DNA of 22,443 bases from Oscillospiraceae bacterium (GTDB taxonomy: Bacteria; Bacillota_A; Clostridia; Oscillospirales; Oscillospiraceae). The stretch is from NCBI GenBank assembly GCA_017545325.1, contig JAFWOX010000068.1:1-22443 (forward strand). Direction: 5' to 3'. Below, piece after piece: positions 12,896 through 21,985 of this stretch (position 1 is its first letter; every line of letters begins with the position of its first letter). The notes beneath the pieces were generated by a model. That model did no database searches. It was not told where the DNA came from and worked only from the letters and a program-made list of their open reading frames with translations. The position numbers were made by a program, and so were the translations under genes.

Positions 12896-14768
12896 CTTCT
12901 CCCTCTCCGCTGCCGTTCCCGGCGGGTTCTCCCTCCTCCTCGGGGGGCTGGCCGCCCGCTTCGTTTCCTTCGCCCTCTTCGCCGCCGGGCTCCTCCTCAG
13001 GCGGCGGGGTCTCCGCCGGTCCGGAGGAGATATTCAGGTTGATCTTCGTATGCTCCGGGATGCTCGTGCCGGGCGCGGTGCTCTGGAAGATCACGGTGCC
13101 CCTTTCCGCATCGTCCTCCACTTCGGAGATGCTGCCCACGGTGAGGTTCATGGCCTCCAGCTGGGCCGCCGCCGCCTGGGCGGTCTTGCCGTACAGGTCG
13201 GGCATGGAGACATACTTGATATCCGGACCGGAGCTGACGGTGATGAACACCGTGTCCCCCGGCCGAAGCTCTTCTCCCTCCGCCGGGGAGGTGGAGATCA
13301 CATAGCCCTCCGTCACGGTATCCGAGACCACCAGATCCTCTCGCACCTCCAGCTTCAGTTTCTGAAGGGTGAGGAAGGCGTTGCGGTATTCCTGATTCAC
13401 CAGGTTCGGCATGATGACGATCTCGGAGCCGCTGCTGACCGTCACCTTCAGGGTGGGCTTTTCCTCCCCCTTGATCACCGTCCTGCCGCTGGCCGGGCTC
13501 TGGCTCAGGATGAAGCCCTCCTCCGTCCCTTCGTCCGCCTCGTAGGTGGGGATGATGTTGAAGCTGTCCGTGTAGCCCGGATTCTGGAGCACCGTCTCCA
13601 GGCGGCTGCCCACCAGGGCGGGAACGATCATGGTCTCCGGCTCCGTGAACATCTCCTTGAACCAGTTGCGCCACAGGAAGAGGAACAGAGCCAGGATGAA
13701 CAGGATCACGCAGAGCACCCCAAAGAGGATGGTCACGCTCCTGGCCCGAAGGGTATTCTTCCGGTAATCCTTGCGGCTCAGCTCCCGCGCGCCGCGGATC
13801 GGCCTGACCCCTTCGGTCTCGGCCGTCATGAGCCTTCCGCCCCGTTTCTTCCGCCCCGCCGGCGCTTCTCCGGGCAGCTCCGCCCCCTCGGGGGTCTCCG
13901 CAAAGGGAAGCTCCTCCTCGTCGAAATTCCCCTCCGGATCCTTCCGGAAGGCCTCCAGATCGGCATAGAGCTCCTCGGCGGACTGGTAGCGCTTGTCCAG
14001 GTCGGCGCACATGGCCTTCATGGTGATGCGTTCAAAGCCCTCCGGGATCTCCGGATCGATCTCCCGGGGCATCAGGGGAATGGAGCTGATATGCTGGATG
14101 GCCACGGCCACGGCGCTGTCCCCCTCGAAGGGCAGGCGGCCGGTGATCATCTCATACATCACCACGCCCAGGGAATAGATATCCGTCCGGGCGTCCGTAT
14201 GGCTGCCCTTGGCCTGCTCCGGAGAGATATAGTGCACGCTGCCCAGGGTCTCCTGGGTGAGAGTGTTCTGGCTGGAATTCAGCCGGGCAATGCCGAAGTC
14301 CGCCACCTTCACGCTGCCGTCCTTCAGGATCATGATATTGTGGGGCTTGATATCCCGGTGGACGATCCCCCGGCCATGGGCGTGGATCAGGGCCTTGCAG
14401 ATCTGACTGGAGAAATGCAGGGCTTCCTTCCAGGAGAGCACCCCCCGCTTCTGCATATACTGCTTCAGGGTGATCCCCTCGATCAGCTCCATGACGATAT
14501 AGTTCACGTCCTGGGTCCGGCTCACGTCGTATACCGTGACGATGTTGGGGTGGCTGAGCATGGCTACCGCCTGCGCCTCGGTATGGAAGCGCCGCCGGAA
14601 ATCCTCGTCCACCGCGTAGTCGTCCTTCAGGATCTTGACCGCGACATACCGGTTCAGCCGGTGGCACAGGGCCCTGTAAACCACCGCCATTCCGCCCACG
14701 CCGATCTGTTCCATGATCTCGTAGCGGTTGTCCAGCATCTCGCCGATGTATTTATCCATATTCTCCAT
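12879..14768 (-). CDS. prkC: Serine/threonine protein kinase with PASTA repeats (PrkC/Stk1)
   Basis: 629 residues. The Hanks-type kinase domain (about 15-275) has glycine loop IGVGGMAVV (22-30), ATP lysine K45, catalytic HRDIKPHN (137-144; D139), DFGIA (157-161) and an activation loop rich in Ser/Thr. A basic juxtamembrane stretch and one transmembrane segment (344-366) follow. Outside are three PASTA repeats (about 380-447, 450-514, 519-583), which in this family sense muropeptides or lipid II. A 45-residue tail very rich in Glu, Gly and Pro ends the protein, an unusual addition. The kinase controls cell-wall growth and, in spore-formers, germination in response to peptidoglycan fragments. 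It lies next to its PP2C phosphatase (24 nt gap) and overlaps rsgA, one of the known ribosome-linked substrates in Bacillus. Confidence 0.97.
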   Translation of the reverse strand: MENMDKYIGEMLDNRYEIMEQIGVGGMAVVYRALCHRLNRYVAVKILKDDYAVDEDFRRRFHTEAQAVAMLSHPNIVTVYDVSRTQDVNYIVMELIEGITLKQYMQKRGVLSWKEALHFSSQICKALIHAHGRGIVHRDIKPHNIMILKDGSVKVADFGIARLNSSQNTLTQETLGSVHYISPEQAKGSHTDARTDIYSLGVVMYEMITGRLPFEGDSAVAVAIQHISSIPLMPREIDPEIPEGFERITMKAMCADLDKRYQSAEELYADLEAFRKDPEGNFDEEELPFAETPEGAELPGEAPAGRKKRGGRLMTAETEGVRPIRGARELSRKDYRKNTLRARSVTILFGVLCVILFILALFLFLWRNWFKEMFTEPETMIVPALVGSRLETVLQNPGYTDSFNIIPTYEADEGTEEGFILSQSPASGRTVIKGEEKPTLKVTVSSGSEIVIMPNLVNQEYRNAFLTLQKLKLEVREDLVVSDTVTEGYVISTSPAEGEELRPGDTVFITVSSGPDIKYVSMPDLYGKTAQAAAAQLEAMNLTVGSISEVEDDAERGTVIFQSTAPGTSIPEHTKINLNISSGPAETPPPEEEPGGEEGEGNEAGGQPPEEEGEPAGNGSGEGEDGGGA

Positions 14769-14792
14769 CGTTCAAACCATCCTTATATCCCT

Positions 14793-15548
14793 TCAGCCTT
14801 CCGCTTCGGATCCGTCCGCGGAAAGCAGGATCAGGGTCACATTATCCGGCGCTCCCCGTTCCAGGGCGATTTCCATCATCCGGTCGGCCGCGGTCTCCAG
14901 CTCGCCGCCATAGGCGATCTCGAAAAGCAGCTCCTGGGCGTTCACGATCCCGCTGAGCCCGTCGGAACAGAGCAGCAGGATATCCTCCGGCTCCAGCTCC
15001 TCCCGGAATACGTCACAGATCACATCCTCGTCCGTGCCCAGCGCCCGGGTGATGTAGTTCCGCTGGGGATGGAGCCAGGCGTCCGCCCGGTCGATCTCCC
15101 CCCGGTCCACCAGGTCCTGCACCAGGGAGTGATCCTTGGTGAGCTGGCGGATGACCTTGTTCCGCACCAGGTAGCAGCGGCTGTCCCCGATATTCACGAT
15201 CCGGGTCTCCCGGCCGTCGGTGACGGCCGCCACCAGGGTGGTGCCCATGCCCTCGTATTCCGGCATGGTGAAGGCCAGGTCATAGATGGCCCGGTTGGCC
15301 TCCCGCACCGCAAGGGGGGCGGCCAGCTCCGCCTGCTCCACGGTCTCCAGGCCGGGGCAGAGGTATTCCGTAAAGCGTTCCACGCCCATGCGGCTCGCCA
15401 CGTTCCCCGCCTTCGCGCCGCCCATGCCGTCGCACACCACGGCGGTGAGGATCTCCTTCCCCCCAGGGGTCTCCGTGGGCCGCACCAGCCAGGAATCCTG
15501 GTTTTCCGAACGGACACAGCCGGTGTCCGTCAGCGCCCAATAGCGCAA
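14793..15548 (-). CDS. prpC: PP2C-family Ser/Thr protein phosphatase (Stp/PrpC)
   Basis: 251 residues with the compact bacterial PPM set: TDTGCVRSENQDS (7-19), metal-binding CDGMGG (about 39-44), GMGTTL, NIGDSRCYL, TKDHS, ITRALG, LLLCSDGLSG and the C-terminal GAPDNVTLILL. Such enzymes use two to three Mn/Mg ions to dephosphorylate the substrates of the adjacent PASTA kinase and the kinase itself. The start is TTG at 15548 with AAGGAGG 9 nt upstream. The family N-terminus begins right at this point and no ATG is suitable. It starts 1 nt after the rlmN stop codon, so expression is coupled. Confidence 0.95.
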   Translation of the reverse strand: MRYWALTDTGCVRSENQDSWLVRPTETPGGKEILTAVVCDGMGGAKAGNVASRMGVERFTEYLCPGLETVEQAELAAPLAVREANRAIYDLAFTMPEYEGMGTTLVAAVTDGRETRIVNIGDSRCYLVRNKVIRQLTKDHSLVQDLVDRGEIDRADAWLHPQRNYITRALGTDEDVICDVFREELEPEDILLLCSDGLSGIVNAQELLFEIAYGGELETAADRMMEIALERGAPDNVTLILLSADGSEAEG

Positions 15549-15549
15549 T

Positions 15550-16572
15550 TCAAGTCGCCTCCTTCCTTCTCAGCTGTCCGCAGGCGGCGTCGATGTCCGC
15601 GCCCAGTCGGCGGCGGACGGTGGCGTTGCAGCCCAGCTGCTGCAGTCTGCGGGCCAGCTCCCGGGCGTTTCCCGGCTCCAGGCTGCTTCCGGGGACCCGG
15701 TTCAGAGGGATCAGGTTCACATGCCCGTGCACCCGGCGCATGCGCTCCGCCAGGAGCGCCATCTGCTCCGGCGAGTCGTTCACGCCCCGGATGGGGGCGT
15801 ATTCAAAGCTGATGCGTCTTCCCGTCCGTTCATAGTATGCCCCGCAGGCCTCCATCAGCGAGGCCAGGTCATACCGGCGGGCGACGGGCATCAGTTTTTT
15901 TCTGGTCTCATCATCCGGCGCATGGAGGGAGACAGAAAGGGTAAGCTGCAGGTCCTCCTCCGCCAGCCGGCCGATCTGCGGGACGAGCCCGCAGGTGGAG
16001 AGGGAGATATGGCGCATACCGATGTTCAGGCCCTCCGCCGCGTTCACCAGGCGGAGAAAGCGCATCACGTTCCCGTAGTTCTCCAGCGGTTCCCCGATGC
16101 CCATGAGGACGACGCCCGTGATCTTCGCGCCGCTGTCCAGCCAGGAATACAGGACCTCCTCCAGCATCTCCCCCGCGCTCAGATCCCGGACGAGACCCAG
16201 GCCGGAGGAGGCGCAGAAGACGCAGCCCTGACGGCAGCCCACCTGGGAGGAGATGCAGACGGTATTGCCGTAACGGTAGCGCATGACGACGCTCTCCACC
16301 GCATTGCCGTCCCACAGCCGCCACAGGTATTTGACCGTGCCGTCCGCCGATTCCTGTCTGCGCAGCGCCCGGGGGGCTGCCAGCCGGTACCGTTCCTCCA
16401 GGGCGTCCCGCAGGTCCTTGGGCAGATCCGACATCTCCCCGAAGCTCCCGGCTCCCCGGTGGAGCCAGCGGAAGACCTGCCCCGCCCGATAGGCCGGGAG
16501 TCCCAGGCTCCGGAGGTCCGCCTCCAGCTCTTCCCGATAAAGGGACCTTATTTCTCTCTGATCATCCTGCAT
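15550..16572 (-). CDS. rlmN: Dual-specificity 23S rRNA/tRNA adenine-C2 methyltransferase RlmN
   Basis: 340 residues, radical-SAM enzyme. The iron-sulphur cluster motif is C113, C117, C120 in GCRQGCVFCAS. The methyl-carrying and resolving cysteines are C331 (DIDAACGQL) and C106 (NTVCISSQ), matching C355 and C118 of E. coli RlmN in spacing to the cluster. GIGEPLENY and HVNLIPLNRV are also family marks. It methylates A2503 of 23S rRNA and A37 of some tRNAs, helping decoding fidelity. It overlaps the end of rsmB by 25 nt; no good ribosome site precedes its ATG, so translation probably depends on termination-reinitiation from rsmB. Confidence 0.97.
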   Translation of the reverse strand: MQDDQREIRSLYREELEADLRSLGLPAYRAGQVFRWLHRGAGSFGEMSDLPKDLRDALEERYRLAAPRALRRQESADGTVKYLWRLWDGNAVESVVMRYRYGNTVCISSQVGCRQGCVFCASSGLGLVRDLSAGEMLEEVLYSWLDSGAKITGVVLMGIGEPLENYGNVMRFLRLVNAAEGLNIGMRHISLSTCGLVPQIGRLAEEDLQLTLSVSLHAPDDETRKKLMPVARRYDLASLMEACGAYYERTGRRISFEYAPIRGVNDSPEQMALLAERMRRVHGHVNLIPLNRVPGSSLEPGNARELARRLQQLGCNATVRRRLGADIDAACGQLRRKEAT

Positions 16573-17855
16573 AGATAGAAGCCATCCGTTCCGAATTCAA
16601 AGGGCCACAGGGTACGCTTGCCCTCGGGCATATCGCCCAGAGGCCCGGGAAGCCGCCCGGGCGCCGGGCTGAAATCCCCGCGCTCCGCCAGAAAAGCGGC
16701 GGTGACCGCTTCATTCTCCGCCTCCAGGAGGGTGCAGGTGGAATACACCAGCTGTCCCCCGGGACGGACGCAGTCCCCCAGACTGCGGAGGATCGCCAGC
16801 TGGATCCCGGGCAGATCCGCCAGCTCCTCCCTGGGCTTCCAACGGATCTCCGGCTTTTTCCGGATGACCCCCATGCCGGAGCAGGGCACGTCCGCCAGCA
16901 CCAGGTCGAAGGCGTTCTTCCATTCCTCCCGTGGCCTCCGGGCGTCCGCCGCCCGGGTGTGGATGCATCGGATCCCCAGCCGTTCCGCCGCTGTGCGCAG
17001 CCGCTCCAGCTTATTGGGATGGAGATCGCAGGCCAGGATCTCTCCCCTGTCCTCCATTTCCTGGGCCAGCAGGAAGCTCTTTCCGCCGGGCGCGGCGCAG
17101 GCGTCCAGCACCCGCATCCCGGGCCGGAGCTCTGCGCAGAGCACCGGCAGAGCCGCGGCGGGATCCTGCACGGTGACGAGCCCCCGCCGGAAGGCGGCCA
17201 GGTCCGCCGCCCGGCCCGCCGAAAGGGCGAAGAAATCCGCCAAAGGCGGCAGGGGGGCGAAGGCTGCGCTCTCCTCCGACAAGGCGGCGGAGACCTCCTC
17301 CGCCGTCGCCCGCAGGCGGTTCACCCGCAGGGCCGTGGGGGGGATCTCATTATCCGCCTCCAGCAGGCGGCGGCAGTCCGCCTCCCCCAAGCGGTCCAGC
17401 CAGAGCCGCACCAACCAGAGGGGGTGGCTGTATCGCACGGCCAGGCTTTCCGCGCTTCCCCCCTGGGGCAGAGGCGGCAGGGGGGCGCCGGTCAGCCGCC
17501 GCAGGATGGCGTTCACCACCCTCGCCGCGGCGGGATTGGCCAGGGCTTTGGTCATTTCCACCGCCGTATCCACCGCCGCGGAGGGGGGGATACGGTCCAG
17601 GAAAACCAGCTGATATACGGCGCAGCGCAGGATCGCCCGCACGGCGCTCTGCAGTTCCCCCCGCACATAGGGGGCCAGGTACCAGTCCAGCGCCGTCAGA
17701 TTTTGGAGCACGCCGCAGCAGAGGCGCTGGGCCAGGGCCCGCTCCCGCTCCGGCAGCTTTTCCCGGCGGAAGAGCCCGCCCAGAAAGGCGTCGGACCAGG
17801 CGCCGCGCTTTTCCCAGGCCAGCAGGGCCCGTACCGCCGCCTCCCGTCCGTTCAT
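16548..17855 (-). CDS. rsmB: 16S rRNA cytosine-C5 methyltransferase RsmB (Sun)
   Basis: 435 residues. The N-terminal NusB-like RNA-binding domain (about 1-130, with ERALAQRLCCGVLQN and IPPSAAVDTAVEMTKAL) is joined to a Rossmann methyltransferase. SAM motif DACAAPGGKS (251-260), catalytic cysteines C325 in DVPCSGMG and C374 in YSTCTLLEAEN. It makes m5C967 of 16S rRNA in E. coli. It overlaps fmt by 4 nt, as in many Firmicutes and Proteobacteria (fmt-sun pairing). Alanine/arginine content is high, in keeping with the G+C-rich codon use. Confidence 0.97.
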   Translation of the reverse strand: MNGREAAVRALLAWEKRGAWSDAFLGGLFRREKLPERERALAQRLCCGVLQNLTALDWYLAPYVRGELQSAVRAILRCAVYQLVFLDRIPPSAAVDTAVEMTKALANPAAARVVNAILRRLTGAPLPPLPQGGSAESLAVRYSHPLWLVRLWLDRLGEADCRRLLEADNEIPPTALRVNRLRATAEEVSAALSEESAAFAPLPPLADFFALSAGRAADLAAFRRGLVTVQDPAAALPVLCAELRPGMRVLDACAAPGGKSFLLAQEMEDRGEILACDLHPNKLERLRTAAERLGIRCIHTRAADARRPREEWKNAFDLVLADVPCSGMGVIRKKPEIRWKPREELADLPGIQLAILRSLGDCVRPGGQLVYSTCTLLEAENEAVTAAFLAERGDFSPAPGRLPGPLGDMPEGKRTLWPFEFGTDGFYLCRMIREK

Positions 17856-18763
17856 CCCAGCTTATGGCCCCGGAGGTAGTCCGCCGCGGCCATGCGTTTG
17901 CCCCCGGGGGCCTGGAGCTCCCGGATCCGCAGGAGCCCGCCGCCGCAGGCGATATCCAGTCCTTCCTTCCCCTGGGCCGCGATGGTGCCGGGGGGCAGCT
18001 CTGTGCTCCCCTCCAGGACATGGGGGGAAAAGAGCTTGAAGGTCACGTCTCCGAAAACGGCGGTCGCGCCGGGCTTCGGATCCAGGCCGCAGATATGGGC
18101 GGCAGCCTCCCGGGGACTGCGGGACCAGTCCACGGGACACATCTCCTTCGTGATGGGCGGCGCATAGGTGGCCAGGCTTTCCTCCTGGGGCACGCTGCTC
18201 CGGTCCCCGGCCTCCAGCTGCTTCAGGGTGCTCTGCAGCAGGTCGGCGCCCAGGACCATCAGCCGGGCGTACAGGCTGCCGAAGCTCTCTTCCGGCTCCA
18301 GGGGCAGACTGGCGGCCTGGATCACGCTGCCGGAATCCATCCCCTCCTCCAGATACATGGTGGAGACGCCGCCCTCCTTCTCCCCGTTCAGCACGGTCCA
18401 CTGGATCGGCGCCGCGCCCCGGTACTTGGGCAGCAGGGAGCCATGCACGTTCACACAGCCCAGAGGGGGGATATCCAGCACCTCCCGGGGCAGGAGCTTG
18501 CCATAGGCCACCACTACGAAGAGTTCCGCCCCATAGGCCCGCAGCCGGGCCTGGGTCTCCGGATCCCGAAGGCTTTCCGGCTGGAGCAGGGGCAGGCCGG
18601 CCTTTTCCGCCTCCAGCTTCACCGGGCTGGCCGTATTCTTCATCCCCCGGCGGCTGGGCCGATCCGGCTTCGTGCACACGGCGCACACTTCCCAGCCCTC
18701 CTCCAGCACCCGCCGGAGGGAGGCTGCGGCAAAATCGCTGGTGCCCATAAACAGGAGCTTCAT
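17852..18763 (-). CDS. fmt: Methionyl-tRNA formyltransferase
   Basis: 303 residues, slightly short of the usual 310-315. N-terminal [20 protein letters not shown]; the formyl-transfer core holds N105, H107 ([17 protein letters not shown]) and D143 in EEGMDSG, equivalent to N106, H108 and D144 in E. coli. A C-terminal OB-like domain (about 205-303) binds the tRNA. It formylates initiator Met-tRNA using 10-formyl-tetrahydrofolate. It overlaps both def upstream and rsmB downstream by 4 nt. The def-fmt order joins addition and removal of the formyl group in one unit. Confidence 0.97.
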   Translation of the reverse strand: MKLLFMGTSDFAAASLRRVLEEGWEVCAVCTKPDRPSRRGMKNTASPVKLEAEKAGLPLLQPESLRDPETQARLRAYGAELFVVVAYGKLLPREVLDIPPLGCVNVHGSLLPKYRGAAPIQWTVLNGEKEGGVSTMYLEEGMDSGSVIQAASLPLEPEESFGSLYARLMVLGADLLQSTLKQLEAGDRSSVPQEESLATYAPPITKEMCPVDWSRSPREAAAHICGLDPKPGATAVFGDVTFKLFSPHVLEGSTELPPGTIAAQGKEGLDIACGGGLLRIRELQAPGGKRMAAADYLRGHKLG

Positions 18764-19260
18764 TCCGCTTCTTCTCCGGTCATCTCCCGGATCTCCTCCT
18801 CGGAGAGGAAGCGATCCGCCAGCTCATCGAACAGCACCCCGTTCAGATGGTCGATCTCATGGCAGCAGGCCCGGGCCAGCAGCTCCTCCGCCTCCAGGGT
18901 GAAGGGCTCGCCGTAACGGTCCTGAGCCTTGACCTTCACCTTTTCCGGACGGGTGACGACGCCCCAGATATTGGGCAGGCTGAGGCAGCCCTCCGGTCCG
19001 ATCTGCTCCCCCTCCTGCTCCAGGATCTCCGGGTTGACGAGCTCGATGTATTTCGGCTCCTCCCCGCTGATATCCGCCACGATCACCGCCCTGCGCAGCA
19101 CCCCCACCTGGGGGGCGGCCAGGCCGACGCCGTCCGCTTCCTTCAGGGTATCCAGCATATCGTCCAGCAGGATGTGCAGCCGGGCGTTGAATTCCGTCAC
19201 CGGGCGGCTCTTCTTTTTCAGGCTGATGTCGCCCTTGCGGATGATCTTTCTCAGTCCCAT
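18760..19260 (-). CDS. def: Peptide deformylase
   Basis: 166 residues with all three signature motifs: [10 protein letters not shown] (44-53), EGCLSLP (90-96, metal ligand C92) and HEIDHLNG (134-141, ligands H134 and H138, catalytic E135). It removes the formyl group from nascent proteins. The short basic N-terminus [11 protein letters not shown] is usual. The 49-nt gap to priA contains a small hairpin (CCGCC-cgca-GGCGG, 19272-19285) just before the ribosome site, which could tune translation. Overlaps fmt by 4 nt. Confidence 0.97.
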   Translation of the reverse strand: MGLRKIIRKGDISLKKKSRPVTEFNARLHILLDDMLDTLKEADGVGLAAPQVGVLRRAVIVADISGEEPKYIELVNPEILEQEGEQIGPEGCLSLPNIWGVVTRPEKVKVKAQDRYGEPFTLEAEELLARACCHEIDHLNGVLFDELADRFLSEEEIREMTGEEAE

Positions 19261-19309
19261 ATCCTCACGCTCCGCCCGCAGGCGGTCCTTTCTTTTCTCC
19301 AGGCTGTTT

Positions 19310-21760
19310 TCAGGAATCCATTGCGTCCACGTCCCCGTACAGGGTGAGTCCGCGGTTTTGCTTATCGCTCCCGTACTGCCGCAGGGCGGCGGAGATCAGG
19401 GCCCTCACCTTGCCGGAGGGCGCAGCGTTCACGGTGACCCGGTAGCGAAACTGATTGTTCACCCGCAGGATCCCCGCCGGAGCCGGTCCCAGCACCCGCA
19501 GGTCCGGCAGTCCCTTCCCCGCCCGCTCCAGGGCGGTTTTCAGCTGGGAAGCGCAGCGCAGGGTCTGCTCCTCCTCCCCGCCGGAGACGGTGACGGTATA
19601 CAGGGAGCGGATGGGCGGCGCCAGCAGCAGCCTCCGGGCTTCGATCTCCCCGGCGAAGAAGGCGTCGTAATCCTGCCTCGCGGCGCAGAGGATCACCTCG
19701 TTCCGGGGGGTGTAGGTCTGGATCAGGGCTCTGCCGGTCTTCTCTCCCCGGCCGGAACGGCCCACCACCTGGGTGATCAGATTGAAGGTCCGCTCCTGGG
19801 CCCGGAAATCCCCGGCATACAGGGACTGGTCCGCCAGGATCACTCCCACCAGGGTCACATTGCCGAAATCCAGCCCCTTGGCCACCATCTGGGTACCCAC
19901 CAGGATGGGAACCCTTTTCTCCTCAAACTCCCGCAGGATGACCTCATGGGTCCGGGAAGCGGAGACGGTGTCCGTATCCATGCGCAGGATCGCCGTCCCG
20001 GGAAAACGCCTGTGCAGCTCCTCCTCCACCCGCTGGGTGCCCAGGCCGGAAAAGCTCAGGGTCCCGCCGCAGGCGGGGCAGGCCCGGTCCTGGGGTTGGG
20101 AGTACCCGCAGTAATGGCACATCATGCGCTTGTTCGCCATATGGTAGGTGAGCTTCGCGCTGCAACGGGGGCAGGAATACACATATCCGCAGGCGGGACA
20201 GGTCACCAGGCTGCTGGCGCCCCGCCGGTTCAGGAAGAGGATGCTCTGTTCCCCCCGCTCCAGGTTTTGGCCAATCTCCGCGCAGAGGGCGCGGCTCAGG
20301 GGGCTGCCGTTGCCCGCCTTCAGCTCCTCCTTCAGATCGATGATGCGCACCTCCGGCAGGGGGTGGGCGTTATACCGGCTGTCCATCCGCACCAGGGCGT
20401 ATCTCCCGGACCGGGCCTCGTACATGCTCTCCACCGACGGGGTGGCGGAGCCCATGAGCAGCAGCGCACCCGTCTCGGCACAGCGGTACTTGGCAATATC
20501 CCGGGCATGGTACCGGGGGGCGTTCTGGGATTTGTAGCTGCCCTCCTGCTCCTCATCCAGGATCAGCAGGCCCAGGCTGCGCAGCGGGGCGAAAACCGCG
20601 CTGCGGGTGCCCACCACCACGTCCACCGCGTCCTTCCGGATGCGTTTCCATTCGTCGTACCGCTGGGCGATGCTCAGGGAGCTGTGGAGCACGGCCACCC
20701 GGTCCCCGAAATGCTGATAAAAGGTGGCCATGAGCTGGGGGGTGAGGGCGATCTCCGGCACCAGGACCAGCGCCTGCTTCCCCCGGTCCACCGTCTCCCG
20801 GATCAGGCGGATATAGACGGCGGTCTTCCCGCTGCCCGTGACCCCGTGGAGCAGGGCGGCGGAGGCCTTGTCCCCCCGAAGGAGGGGCAGGAGCGCGTCG
20901 CAGGCCTCCTGCTGGCACCGGTTCAGCTCCGTCATATCCGGCCGCTGGCCGGGGTGGAACTCCGGTCTGCGGAACTCCTCCCGGGGACGGAGTTCGATGA
21001 AGCCCGCCCGCTCCAGGGCCTTCAGGCTCTGCATGGAGGCCCCGGTGAAATAGCACAGCTCCTTGCCGGAGCATTCCCCCATGCCGCTCAGGAGCCGCAG
21101 GAGCTCCGCCTGCTGGGGGGCCGATTTCCGCTTTCGCTCCGCCGCCGCCAGTGCCTCCTCCGCGGAGACGCAGAGGACGGCGGTGGAGGTGATCTTGTCC
21201 GAAGCCCGCTGCTTCCGCTCCAGGACCCGGGTCAGAACGCCGGCCTCCTCCAGGGCGCTGGCGGCGGCGGCCGCCTGGTTGCCCAGGGCGGAGCGGACCG
21301 TATGCCAGGAGGCGGACCCTCCCTGCTCATACAAAAGCTCCACCAGGGTGCGCAGCTCCTCCCGCTCCCCCGCGGCGGCATAGTTCTTCTCCCGGTCCCC
21401 GGGACTGAGGAGGCTGCATACCGCCTCCCCCACCAGCCATACGCCTGCGGGGAGCATGGCCTTGACGGCGTCGTAATAGGTGCAGAAGAACCGGGCCTTC
21501 ATCCAGCGGGCGAGCCGAAGCTCCTCCGGGCCCAGGATGGGGCTTTCGTCCAGCCAGACGTCAATGGGCTTCAGGCCGGGATAGCTGCTCTCCTCCTCCA
21601 GGGCGAAAACCATCCCCTCCCGCCGCCGGTTCCCCCGGGCAAAGGGAACGGAGACCCGCTTGCCGATCTCCGCCTCCCTTTCCAGGGAGGGGGGGATCGC
21701 GTAGGCATAGAGCTTATCCATGGCATAGCCGGCGTCGTGGATGGCTACGCGGGCGATCAT
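19310..21760 (-). CDS. priA: Primosomal protein N' (PriA), replication-restart helicase
   Basis: 816 residues, typical length for Firmicutes. An N-terminal DNA-binding domain ([20 protein letters not shown]) and winged-helix region are followed by the SF2 helicase core. Walker A GVTGSGKT is at 306-313. Walker B reads LDEEQ (401-405), where the family usually has DEEH. GSATPS is at 437-442. The zinc-binding insertion has eight cysteines (521, 524, 530, 533, 548, 551, 561, 564). Helicase motifs V-VI are seen in [12 protein letters not shown] and QVVGRSGR. PriA reloads the replisome at stalled forks. It follows rpoZ after 3 nt. The coaBC gene often placed between rpoZ and priA in Clostridia is absent. 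Confidence 0.97.
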   Translation of the reverse strand: MIARVAIHDAGYAMDKLYAYAIPPSLEREAEIGKRVSVPFARGNRRREGMVFALEEESSYPGLKPIDVWLDESPILGPEELRLARWMKARFFCTYYDAVKAMLPAGVWLVGEAVCSLLSPGDREKNYAAAGEREELRTLVELLYEQGGSASWHTVRSALGNQAAAAASALEEAGVLTRVLERKQRASDKITSTAVLCVSAEEALAAAERKRKSAPQQAELLRLLSGMGECSGKELCYFTGASMQSLKALERAGFIELRPREEFRRPEFHPGQRPDMTELNRCQQEACDALLPLLRGDKASAALLHGVTGSGKTAVYIRLIRETVDRGKQALVLVPEIALTPQLMATFYQHFGDRVAVLHSSLSIAQRYDEWKRIRKDAVDVVVGTRSAVFAPLRSLGLLILDEEQEGSYKSQNAPRYHARDIAKYRCAETGALLLMGSATPSVESMYEARSGRYALVRMDSRYNAHPLPEVRIIDLKEELKAGNGSPLSRALCAEIGQNLERGEQSILFLNRRGASSLVTCPACGYVYSCPRCSAKLTYHMANKRMMCHYCGYSQPQDRACPACGGTLSFSGLGTQRVEEELHRRFPGTAILRMDTDTVSASRTHEVILREFEEKRVPILVGTQMVAKGLDFGNVTLVGVILADQSLYAGDFRAQERTFNLITQVVGRSGRGEKTGRALIQTYTPRNEVILCAARQDYDAFFAGEIEARRLLLAPPIRSLYTVTVSGGEEEQTLRCASQLKTALERAGKGLPDLRVLGPAPAGILRVNNQFRYRVTVNAAPSGKVRALISAALRQYGSDKQNRGLTLYGDVDAMDS

Positions 21761-21763
21761 GGT

Positions 21764-21979
21764 TTATTCCGCGTTCGTCCCCGGATCCCGGGCAACGGCC
21801 ACATAGTCCCCCTCCGCCAGCTCGTCGATGGCGATGGAAACCGGCTTCTTTTCCAGCTTCACATGCTCCTCGCCTGCATACTCCGCGATCTCCCGGGAAC
21901 GCTTCGCAATGACGTTCACCAGCATATAGCGGCTCTTTACCTTACCCAGCAGGGTGGACATGGAAGGATACAGCATCAT
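21764..21979 (-). CDS. rpoZ: RNA polymerase omega subunit
   Basis: 71 residues, the usual small size in Firmicutes. The conserved core is SRYMLVNVIAKRSREIAEYA; an acidic region near the end (IDELAEGDYVAVARD) is also typical. Omega helps assemble and stabilise the beta' subunit. It sits between gmk and priA, the conserved order, 6 nt after the gmk stop. A GGGAG overlapping the end of gmk lies 11 nt before the first of two adjacent ATG codons. Confidence 0.93.
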   Translation of the reverse strand: MMLYPSMSTLLGKVKSRYMLVNVIAKRSREIAEYAGEEHVKLEKKPVSIAIDELAEGDYVAVARDPGTNAE

Positions 21980-21985
21980 AACGGT

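Noticed and set aside
13050..15812. 920-codon plus-strand open frame
   Set aside because: Antisense shadow of the kinase and phosphatase genes, a result of high G+C; no recognisable domain and no ribosome site.
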